From the NCBI GenBank assembly GCA_001873665.1, contig MNZO01000009.1, positions 1 to 12,645 on the forward strand: a DNA stretch of 12,645 nt, read 5' to 3'. Of this stretch, positions 1 through 5,782 are shown piece after piece. A program made the position numbers and the translations under genes. Source of the DNA: Candidatus Shapirobacteria bacterium CG2_30_35_20 (GTDB lineage: Bacteria > Patescibacteriota > Microgenomatia > UBA12405). Numbering within the stretch: the stretch's first letter is position 1; each line of letters begins with the position of its first letter. The notes beneath the pieces are model-generated. The model worked only from the letters and a program-made list of their open reading frames with translations, did not search any database and was not told the origin of the DNA.

Positions 1-2
1 TG

Positions 3-533
3 TATTCGTCGTTATCAATATTGGGTAAAATGATTTTGTTTGGATTAACCCCCTTAACGGCATTGGTTTTACCTGTCGCTGCCCATCGACATGCTCAAAA
101 TGGTAAAATATATTTGATTTTTGTAAAATTTGGTTTAGTTATTTTTTCTTTGGGGATAATCGGGGCGACTGTTTTTAGTTTGTTTCCAGTCCAAATTATT
201 AAAACATTGTCGGGGGTGGCATATATTGAGGTGGCAGGGTGGTTGCCATATATTGTCTTTACGATGGCTTTTTTTGCATTTTCCCAATTTATTATTTCGT
301 ATTTAATGGCAACAAATAGACCGAGGGCAACCGTATTGTTGCTGGTGGCGACAATAGTTCAGCCAGTATTATTTTTTATATTTAGAAATTCGTTTAATGA
401 TATTATTATTGCCAATTTTGTTTTACAACTTGGTTTATTTTTGGCTTTGGTTTTATATATTGTCCGCAAAGATTTTTTTGCGGGATTTAAAATATGTATG
501 CAGACGAAGGACCTTTTCCAGTTTGTTTTATAA
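3..533 (+). CDS. Polysaccharide flippase (Wzx/MATE-like), C-terminal part, 5' truncated by window edge
   Basis: The reading frame is open from the first bases of the window with no stop, so this is the end of a longer gene; the TTG at 21 and ATG at 30 are internal. About 177 residues are visible. They form five or six hydrophobic membrane segments separated by short loops, with the motif YLMATNRPRATVLL between two of them, as in the C-terminal half of lipid-linked oligosaccharide flippases of the MATE/MVF superfamily. Such proteins move undecaprenyl-linked glycan units across the inner membrane. The last membrane segment is followed by a basic tail beginning YIVRKDFFAGFKI. That tail is encoded inside the left copy of a 42-bp repeat (453-494), and the final 13 residues are encoded antisense to the 3' end of the fic gene. 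The present C-terminus is therefore probably not the ancestral one. The family call rests on membrane topology and general sequence character. Confidence 0.72.
   Translation, partial: YSSLSILGKMILFGLTPLTALVLPVAAHRHAQNGKIYLIFVKFGLVIFSLGIIGATVFSLFPVQIIKTLSGVAYIEVAGWLPYIVFTMAFFAFSQFIISYLMATNRPRATVLLLVATIVQPVLFFIFRNSFNDIIIANFVLQLGLFLALVLYIVRKDFFAGFKICMQTKDLFQFVL
453..494. repeat. Left copy of 42-bp direct repeat flanking fic
   Basis: This copy matches 1600-1641 at 39 of 42 positions; the differences are at 462/1609, 465/1612 and 479/1626. Identity stops sharply on both sides. Read on the minus strand it encodes YFKSRKKIFADNI followed by a TAA stop, the same C-terminal peptide as the ABC permease (YFKSREKIFADNI, stop). 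On the plus strand it encodes part of the flippase tail. Two of the three differences are silent in the permease frame. It looks like a displaced 3' end of the permease gene. It also contains the stop codon and last codon of fic. Confidence 0.9.
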
Positions 534-1533
534 TGTTTAATTTTTTTAATTTTAATAGTTTTAGTTGGGCTGTTCTTTGGGGTATGCTTAAAATGTCATA
601 AACATCTTTGGTAGTTATTTTGCCAATTTGATCGATGAAATCGATAATTTTTTGCTGATCATCGTCTAAAAACATTTGTGGTAGATTTTTGTTGATATTT
701 TTTAGAGAAATTTGTTGGACTTTGTATTTGACACTTAAAATTTCTTCTTTAAATCCTGCTACAAAATAAGATAACCAGTTTGTTAAATCTTTGTCTTTAT
801 TATATTTTTCGCCATTATTTATGGCATTGTAGTAATTTTCTCGGTTTAGATTGTAATAATCTTCTAGTGCAAATAATTTGCGAAAATCAAAACCTGTTTT
901 GTATAAAACTAAAGTAGATATGGCTCTTGCAACCCGACCATTACCGTCTGAAAATGGATGAATGGCGGCAATTTCTTGGTGAACTATACCTGCGATAATT
1001 ACGGGATTTGTATTTAATGTCTCCTTACTTGTTAGCCATTCAATTAATTGTGAAACTAGTTTAATAACTAAATTGGCTGATGGAGCAGTGTAGATTACTT
1101 TTTTGTTTAGTCCCATAAAATGGCGAACCACGTATACTGGACCTTTTCTAAATGACCCTGAAGATTCTTTTGATAGTGTATTTTGGGTGACATATTTGTG
1201 AATTTGTAGCACGGTTTTAACTGTAGTTTTTCGATTGGTTTTTGCTATTTTATCGATGTATTTTAGGGCTGTTAGATAATTTTTGACTTCATAAATATCA
1301 CGATCAGAAGCATCAATTGATTTTCCGGCGATTATAGCTTCGACTTGATTTATATTTAGTTGGTTTCCCTCGATTGCAGTGGAGCTTTGAGACATTCTGG
1401 TCAAGGCAATACGACGAAGTTTAATTTCAGCAGAAGGCAGAATTTTAGCATGATCAATAATACTTTTACATTCGGAAATTGTAGTTAAGTCATTGACAAT
1501 AGAATTGGTTAAGGTGTATTTTGGTTTAAACAT
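487..1533 (-). CDS. fic: Fic-domain protein (probable AMP-transferase) with C-terminal winged helix
   Basis: 348 residues, full length for the Fic_N-Fic-winged-helix architecture. The N-terminal region carries SSTAIEGN (residues 50-57), which fits the inhibitory helix motif [ST]xxxE[GN] of class II Fic proteins, with E55 as the presumed inhibitory glutamate. The catalytic motif HPFSDGNGRVAR (192-203) is complete: H192 is the general base, D196 coordinates metal, and the GNGR loop binds phosphate. Such enzymes usually transfer AMP from ATP to a hydroxyl group of a target protein. Residues about 288-348 resemble a winged-helix DNA-binding domain (DDQQKIIDFI, then TTKDVYDILSIPQRTAQ). The ATG at 1533 begins MFKPKYTLT, the usual start of this family; there is no Shine-Dalgarno site, and a TATAAT lies 10 nt upstream, so the mRNA is probably nearly leaderless. 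Three 11-bp repeats upstream suggest autoregulation. The protein target is unknown. Nothing ties it to glycan synthesis except position. Confidence 0.93.
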   Translation of the reverse strand: MFKPKYTLTNSIVNDLTTISECKSIIDHAKILPSAEIKLRRIALTRMSQSSTAIEGNQLNINQVEAIIAGKSIDASDRDIYEVKNYLTALKYIDKIAKTNRKTTVKTVLQIHKYVTQNTLSKESSGSFRKGPVYVVRHFMGLNKKVIYTAPSANLVIKLVSQLIEWLTSKETLNTNPVIIAGIVHQEIAAIHPFSDGNGRVARAISTLVLYKTGFDFRKLFALEDYYNLNRENYYNAINNGEKYNKDKDLTNWLSYFVAGFKEEILSVKYKVQQISLKNINKNLPQMFLDDDQQKIIDFIDQIGKITTKDVYDILSIPQRTAQLKLLKLKKLNIIKQTGKGPSSAYIF

Positions 1534-1543
1534 TTTATAGAAT

Positions 1544-1572
1544 ATTATATCATTTTATACCTAATCGCGCAA
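1544..1572 (-). promoter_or_regulatory. Probable fic promoter
   Basis: On the minus strand there is a perfect TATAAT (1544-1549) and, exactly 17 bp upstream, TTGCGC (1567-1572), which keeps the conserved TTG of a -35 box. The -10 box ends 10 nt before the fic ATG, so the 5' leader would be only about 3-4 nt. The -35 box lies inside the first of three tandem 11-bp repeats, so a protein bound there would compete with RNA polymerase. Confidence 0.6.
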
Positions 1573-1594
1573 TAATCGCGCAATAATCGCGCAA
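1562..1594. repeat. Three tandem copies of TAATCGCGCAA (putative operator array)
   Basis: Three perfect head-to-tail copies of an 11-bp unit (1562-1572, 1573-1583, 1584-1594). On the minus strand the unit reads TTGCGCGATTA, so each copy carries TTGCGC, and the copy closest to fic supplies the -35 box. The 11-bp period is close to one helical turn, so the copies would face the same side of the DNA. The CGCG core is conspicuous in this AT-rich sequence. The array sits between the permease stop codon and the fic promoter. The likely reader is the winged helix of Fic itself, but this is inference. Confidence 0.9.
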
Positions 1595-1599
1595 ACAAA

Positions 1600-1641
1600 T
1601 TATATATTATCAGCAAAGATTTTTTCGCGGGATTTAAAATA
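1600..1641. repeat. Right copy of 42-bp direct repeat (current 3' end of the permease gene)
   Basis: This copy encodes the functional C-terminus YFKSREKIFADNI and the TAA stop of the ABC permease. It is the partner of 453-494 (39/42 identical, same orientation, offset 1147 bp). Relative to the left copy the permease reading has two silent differences (in the D and A codons of FADNI) and one K-to-E change. Confidence 0.9.
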
Positions 1642-2397
1642 GGAAAAACCAGCATAGAGCGTTAGTATCGAGACTGTTAGAGCGATAGAAAGACTTAATA
1701 AGTTGGGACTGCCTCCTCCAAGTACGGTTTGGCGATAGGCATTAATAATTACGGCCATGGGGTTAAGTTGGAAAAATATTTTAAATTTGTCAGGAACAAT
1801 GTCGGCGGGATAAATAACGGGGGTTAAATAAAGCCAGAGGGTAATTATGAGTGTGAGTAAATATTGGATATCGCGATAGAGTAGATTGCTGGCAGCAAAA
1901 AAAAGTGATAAACCAAGGGTAAATATTTGTTGGATAAAAAAAATGGGGATAACCCAAAGAATGTTTAGATTGATGGGTATTTGATAAATTATCATATAAA
2001 TAATGAGGATGATTAGGGCAAAGAGAAAATCGATGATTTTGGCGATAATGGTTGATAACACTAAAATAGTGCGAGGAAAATAGACCTTGGTGATGATTGA
2101 GGCGGAACCGACAAGGGAGGCAGCTGAAGAAGAAAGCGAGTTGGCAAAGAGATTCCAAGGTAAGAGGGCGACAAACAGAAAAATAGAGTAGGGAATATTT
2201 GAGGCGGCGTTGGTGGGAATACGAAGTATGATGGAAAAGGCAAAGGACATAACTAACATTTGAGCCAAAGGATTTAGTATTACCCAAAAATAACCTAGAA
2301 TTGATTGTTTGTAGCGTGATTTGACTTCGCGACCAACCATTTGCCAGAGAAGCTCGTGCCACTTGATGATGTTTTTAATTTCGTTTAGTAGTTCCAT
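1600..2397 (-). CDS. ABC-2 type polysaccharide export permease (Wzm/TagG-like)
   Basis: 265 residues, the normal length for the membrane subunit of polysaccharide ABC exporters. The N-terminus has the family signature REVKSRYKQSILGYFWVILNP (residues 23-43), a cytoplasmic amphipathic segment leading into the first membrane helix. About six hydrophobic segments follow, with VYFPRTILV (105-113) and LTPVIYPADIVP (191-202), both typical of Wzm/TagG proteins. The C-terminus ends REKIFADNI, again typical. The subunit would pair with a Wzt/TagH ATPase to move a lipid-linked glycan across the inner membrane; no ATPase gene is in this window. The ATG at 2397 is the canonical start; a TATAAT lies 7 nt upstream. 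The last 14 codons are duplicated at 453-494. Confidence 0.95.
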   Translation of the reverse strand: MELLNEIKNIIKWHELLWQMVGREVKSRYKQSILGYFWVILNPLAQMLVMSFAFSIILRIPTNAASNIPYSIFLFVALLPWNLFANSLSSSAASLVGSASIITKVYFPRTILVLSTIIAKIIDFLFALIILIIYMIIYQIPINLNILWVIPIFFIQQIFTLGLSLFFAASNLLYRDIQYLLTLIITLWLYLTPVIYPADIVPDKFKIFFQLNPMAVIINAYRQTVLGGGSPNLLSLSIALTVSILTLYAGFSYFKSREKIFADNI

Positions 2398-2404
2398 TGA
2401 TAAG

Positions 2405-2410
2405 ATTATA
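2405..2410 (-). promoter_or_regulatory. Probable -10 box for the permease gene
   Basis: A perfect TATAAT on the minus strand ends 7 nt before the permease ATG, which would place the transcription start at the ATG itself. No convincing -35 box is found 16-18 bp upstream. A second minus-strand hexamer, TATACT at 2424-2429, is an alternative that would give a leader of about 20 nt. Confidence 0.4.
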
Positions 2411-2422
2411 ACTTAAATGAGG

Positions 2423-2432
2423 TAGTATACTA
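2423..2432. promoter_or_regulatory. Palindrome TAGTATACTA with -10 hexamers on both strands
   Basis: A perfect 10-bp palindrome in the 40-bp gap between the divergent permease and CofD/YvcK-like genes. It contains TATACT on the plus strand (2426-2431), ending 6 nt before the ATG at 2438, and TATACT on the minus strand (2424-2429). The plus-strand box predicts a leaderless mRNA for the downstream gene. No clear -35 box was found for the plus-strand box. Confidence 0.45.
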
Positions 2433-2437
2433 GATGA

Positions 2438-3409
2438 ATGATAGTCACAATGGGTGGTGGTTCGGGGATGCCGATTGTAAATCAAGCTTTGGTTAAGGCT
2501 GGTTTTAGTGATATTAATTCAATTGTGACAACTTTTGATAGTGGTGGTGACACTGGGAGAATTCGGACTGATGAACGAGGATTAGTTTTGGCTTTTTCTG
2601 ATTATTGGCGGTCTCTCATGTCATTGTGGAACGATGGCGAACAAAAAAAATATTGGCAAGAAATGTTAAAGTATCGTGATGGACGGGGAAGAAATTTTGG
2701 GAATTTATTTTTCCAATTTATGGCGGAAAGGGCGGGAAGTTTGTCAAAAGTTGATAGTTTATTCTCGACACTGACGCAAGCAAATTTGTGTGGTCGGGTT
2801 ATTCCAGTAGCACTTGACCCAGTTGATGTTTGTTTTGCAACAAAATCTGGTAAAAAGTATATTGGTGAACACAATATGGATGACCAAAGAATGTCGCTGG
2901 ACATGATTGATAAGGTTTGGTTGTCGACCGAAATTGAGGCGAATCCTGAAGCGATACAAGTGATTAATAAAGCAGACTTGATTATTATTTGTCCAGGGAG
3001 CTTGTATGGGTCGGTGCTGACAAATTTTTTACCAAGAGGAATGCGGGGGGTAATGGAGAAAACCAGTGCTAAAAAGATATTGTTTACTAATATTATGTCG
3101 GTTTGTAATGAAACAAATGGATTTGATCAAGATAATTATGTTGAGATTATTAATAAATATATAAAGGTAAAATTTGATGAAATTGTGATGAGTGATTTTA
3201 AATCGGTGAATAAAAAGCTATTAAATAATATTTTGGAATCATATGCAAACGAACATTCAAGGCCGATTAAATATCATAATAAAAGTATTAGCAAGACGTC
3301 GATAATTGATTTGTTGGCAGTTGATGAGGTAAATTTGAGATTACGTCACAGTGTTGATAAACTAGCAAAATATTTTGCTAAAATGGACTATGTCGCAAAG
3401 GAAAATTAA
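2438..3409 (+). CDS. CofD/YvcK-like family protein (UPF0052)
   Basis: 323 residues, the usual length for YvcK-like proteins. Recognisable blocks in order are the glycine-rich N-terminus GGGSGM (6-11); TTFDSGGDTGRIR (31-43), corresponding to the DDGGSSGRLR block of YvcK; PVALDPVDVCFATKSG (123-138); CPGSLYGSVLTN (185-196), the PGSLY motif; and NETNGFD (224-230). The family includes CofD, which transfers a phospholactyl-type group onto the deazaflavin Fo, and YvcK/GlmR, a UDP-sugar-binding protein that controls carbon flow into cell-wall precursors. The block that normally reads GDIRNCL is SDYWRSL here, so this is a divergent member and its chemistry cannot be assigned. It is probably co-transcribed with the next gene, overlapping it by 20 bp. 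A UDP-sugar-sensing role would suit a glycan locus, but this is inference. The start is fixed by the glycine-rich loop and a -10 box 6 nt upstream. Confidence 0.85.
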   Translation: MIVTMGGGSGMPIVNQALVKAGFSDINSIVTTFDSGGDTGRIRTDERGLVLAFSDYWRSLMSLWNDGEQKKYWQEMLKYRDGRGRNFGNLFFQFMAERAGSLSKVDSLFSTLTQANLCGRVIPVALDPVDVCFATKSGKKYIGEHNMDDQRMSLDMIDKVWLSTEIEANPEAIQVINKADLIIICPGSLYGSVLTNFLPRGMRGVMEKTSAKKILFTNIMSVCNETNGFDQDNYVEIINKYIKVKFDEIVMSDFKSVNKKLLNNILESYANEHSRPIKYHNKSISKTSIIDLLAVDEVNLRLRHSVDKLAKYFAKMDYVAKEN

Positions 3410-5102
3410 GAAATTAAAAAAACAGGTTGAACAGATGGCAATTGTAAAAACTGAGATAACAACTAAATTTGACGGATTTATAGCCATTGTCAAGAGTAAC
3501 TGGAAATTTTTGGTGGGACTGTGTGTTGGTGTTGCTGTCCTATATCTAAACTCTTTAAATGGTAATTTTGTGTCTGATGATTACGCGACCATTACCAATA
3601 ATCCTCTGATTGGTGATTTTGGTTTTGCTATGTCTGGATCGATTGTTTCTCTATCCAATTATTTAATTTTTAAAATATTTGGATTTGCTGGTTCATTCCC
3701 CTACCATTTGTTTAATTTATTGGTGTATCTGTCTGTCATCGTATTGGGTTTTGTGTTCATGTATCTGGTAACTCGACAAAAAATTATTACTCAAATTGCT
3801 ACTTTGCTATTTGCCACCATGCCGTTACACGTTGAGGTCGTATCGTGGATTTCGGGAAAACCATATTTGATTATGGCGTTAGCTTTTTTAATATCGATAA
3901 TACTTTTTATTAGTTATATAAAAACTGACGACAAAAAATATATCTTTCCACTGTTGGCATCAATCGCATTGAATTTATTTGTCGATAAGATACGTTTTTT
4001 CTCATTTGTTTTTGTAGCGATAATTTACGCAATCACATATGACTGGAAGAGAAAATACAAAATTGGTTGGGCAAAGTTCTTATTGGTTGGTCTAGTGTTT
4101 ATTACTATCATTGGATTTTGGGCTTGGCCTGCCATAATGGTGCGGATTACGGCGGTAAACTCTGGTATAAATGCTTCTGGTGGATTATTTTATAATCCTT
4201 TTTTCCAATACCCTACCTCGATTGCCAAGTATCTACAATTGATGTGGTTCCCTATTGATTTGACTCTGTATCACACAATGTATATTTTTCCAAATTGGTT
4301 AAATTGGGCATTAATTTTGTTGTACATTGTAATGGTTGGATATTTTTACTTTAAAAACAAAAATTATTTTTTTATTTTAATTTTTATATTTGCGGCGGCG
4401 GCACCATCGATGGCACCAGTAAAAGTTAGCTGGCTGGTTGCAGAACGGTATTTATTTTTGGGTTCAATGGGCTTTTGCCTATTTTTGGGGTATATCATTT
4501 ATGACTTGTCCAAGTACTTTAAATTAATTTCGAGTGTATTGTTTGTGTTAATATTAATATTGTCAGTGATCAGAACATACCTCCGTAATCAAGACTGGCA
4601 AACAAACCATAATTTGTGGGTCAATACCTGTCAGGTATCACCAAATTCACATAACGCCTGGAACAATATTGGGGATGATTACGATAAATTGAAAGATTAT
4701 CAAAATGCAATAAAGGGTTTTACCCAGTCGACAATTGTCAAGCCAAATTATGCCGATGCTTATCATAATCGGGCAAACATTTTTTTTAAAATTGGCAGAC
4801 TTGATTTGGCCCGCGAAAGCTATGAAACAGCAATTAAGATTAATCCAAACTTATTTCAAACTTATATGTCGCTGGTGCAAATTGATCTTAATGAAAAAAA
4901 TATGGAACGCGCTATGCAGGATGCGACTAGGTTGTTGCAGTTTGATCAAATGAACCCACAATCATGGTACATAATGGGAATAGTTCAGGTCCAATTTGGT
5001 GAAATCGAAAATGCCCAAAAGAGTATGACAAAGGCTCTGGAATTGGCTCCTGGCTACAAATTGGCGAATGATGCTTTGATTCAGCTTAACTCGAAAACCT
5101 AG
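3390..5102 (+). CDS. GT-C family membrane glycosyltransferase-like protein with C-terminal TPR repeats (TMTC-like)
   Basis: About 570 residues from the ATG at 3390. After a lysine-rich cytoplasmic stretch and a first membrane helix comes LNGNFVSDDYATITNN. Its Asp-Asp pair in the first external loop is the GT-C signature site for lipid-phosphate sugar donors. Next are YHLFNLLVYL and MPLHVEVVSWISGKPYLI, characteristic of TMTC/DUF1736-type proteins, about ten membrane segments in all, and VAERYLFLGSMGFCLFLGY before the last ones. From about residue 420 to the end there are three or four tetratricopeptide repeats (for example NAWNNIGDDYDKLKDYQNAI and AYHNRANIFFKIGRLDLARE). In eukaryotes TMTC proteins O-mannosylate proteins; bacterial relatives are mostly uncharacterised. 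The frame is open back to a TTG at 3375, and an ATG at 3435 with a weak AGG upstream is an alternative start. The gene overlaps the CofD/YvcK-like gene, implying translational coupling, and its stop overlaps the stop of the facing methyltransferase gene. Confidence 0.85.
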   Translation: MSQRKIKKLKKQVEQMAIVKTEITTKFDGFIAIVKSNWKFLVGLCVGVAVLYLNSLNGNFVSDDYATITNNPLIGDFGFAMSGSIVSLSNYLIFKIFGFAGSFPYHLFNLLVYLSVIVLGFVFMYLVTRQKIITQIATLLFATMPLHVEVVSWISGKPYLIMALAFLISIILFISYIKTDDKKYIFPLLASIALNLFVDKIRFFSFVFVAIIYAITYDWKRKYKIGWAKFLLVGLVFITIIGFWAWPAIMVRITAVNSGINASGGLFYNPFFQYPTSIAKYLQLMWFPIDLTLYHTMYIFPNWLNWALILLYIVMVGYFYFKNKNYFFILIFIFAAAAPSMAPVKVSWLVAERYLFLGSMGFCLFLGYIIYDLSKYFKLISSVLFVLILILSVIRTYLRNQDWQTNHNLWVNTCQVSPNSHNAWNNIGDDYDKLKDYQNAIKGFTQSTIVKPNYADAYHNRANIFFKIGRLDLARESYETAIKINPNLFQTYMSLVQIDLNEKNMERAMQDATRLLQFDQMNPQSWYIMGIVQVQFGEIENAQKSMTKALELAPGYKLANDALIQLNSKT

Positions 5103-5782
5103 ATTTTTTTATAAAGACCGATTATAGATTGTCCAATAGAGGGAAATAATTTGGCCAAGATTCTAGAAAACAGTTTGCCAGTAGTGCTTAGATTGACAAT
5201 GTCGGAGGAGAAATTGACCTGACTAAATTTGTGATGGTCGAATAATTGCTGGAGACTATTTCGGGTAAAGTAGCGAATGTGACCGCAACTGTCCTCATAA
5301 TTCGGAGAAATTTCAATTATTGGATTAATTCCCAATAATAAAAATATGCGACGACCAAGAGAAGCAATGTTCGGTGTTGATAACAATAAATGTCCACCCG
5401 ATTTTAGTACACGGTGTATTTCCTCAAGAAAATAGTCGGTATCGTATATGTGTTCGATTATTTCTCCTATTACCACCAAATCAAAAGAATTTTTTGCAAA
5501 AGGAAATGGTGTTTTGTCGTCAAAAAAGTATTGTGTAGCCGCTATCTTATTTTTTATGGCGCGATTAACTGACTGGGGGTTGCCATCAATACCGTATAAT
5601 TTGGTTGTTTTATTCTTAAACAATTTGAGAAAGGTGCCATCATAACAGCCGATGTCTAAGATTTTTTTATTGTCTAGATCGAGAGTGGAAGCTAGTGATA
5701 ACATTATCTGGAATCTGGGGGTGTCGTGTTTTAATTTTAAAACATCTGGCTTGGAATAGAGATTGGAATAGATGTTTTTCAT
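5099..5782 (-). CDS. Class I SAM-dependent methyltransferase
   Basis: 227 residues. Motif I is ILDIGCYDGTF (41-51), the SAM-binding glycine loop. The acidic end of beta-2 is YGIDGN (63-68). The motif IV region is FDLVVIGEIIEHI (100-112), and the post-motif is EIHRVLKSGGHLLLSTPN (121-138), all standard for the Methyltransf_11/23 group. HIRYFTRNSLQQLF further on is common in methyltransferases of glycan and lipid loci. The substrate is unknown; O-methylation of a sugar is a reasonable guess from context. It is the last gene of a three-gene minus-strand unit. Its ATG overlaps the stop of the upstream glycosyltransferase as ATGA (5779-5782). Its TAG stop shares a CTAG with the TAG of the convergent gene (5099-5102). 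No Shine-Dalgarno site is seen. Confidence 0.92.
   Translation of the reverse strand: MKNIYSNLYSKPDVLKLKHDTPRFQIMLSLASTLDLDNKKILDIGCYDGTFLKLFKNKTTKLYGIDGNPQSVNRAIKNKIAATQYFFDDKTPFPFAKNSFDLVVIGEIIEHIYDTDYFLEEIHRVLKSGGHLLLSTPNIASLGRRIFLLLGINPIIEISPNYEDSCGHIRYFTRNSLQQLFDHHKFSQVNFSSDIVNLSTTGKLFSRILAKLFPSIGQSIIGLYKKI

Larger units (their letters stand above)
453..1641. mobile_element. Candidate 1147-bp fic cassette inserted at the permease 3' end
   Basis: The segment contains one gene (fic), its promoter and three 11-bp repeats. It is bounded by two direct copies of the last 14 codons, stop included, of the adjacent ABC permease gene. Integrative elements that target gene ends typically replace the 3' end and leave the original end on the far side as a direct repeat; the geometry here is the same. 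No integrase, transposase, terminal inverted repeats or other mobility gene is visible inside. Homologous recombination with a relative carrying the order permease-fic is therefore an equally good explanation. The repeats are observed; mobility is inference. Confidence 0.4.

Noticed and set aside
1562..1594. The three 11-bp repeats as a minimal CRISPR array or replication iterons
   Set aside because: There are no spacers between the copies and no cas or replication genes; the position over the -35 box of fic favours an operator.
453..1641. Reading the 42-bp repeats as a simple transposon target-site duplication
   Set aside because: Known target duplications are much shorter, and there are no terminal inverted repeats or transposase. 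The repeat coincides with a gene's 3' end, which fits gene-end integration or homologous recombination better.
1790..2362. 190-codon open frame on the minus strand overlapping the ABC permease
   Set aside because: It is an out-of-frame shadow of the permease gene; its translation is rich in Ser, His and Cys and has no family resemblance, while the permease frame shows clear family motifs.
2602..2959. Minus-strand open frames of 66-100 codons opposite the CofD/YvcK-like gene
   Set aside because: They lie wholly inside a gene with recognised motifs and have no promoter or recognisable product.
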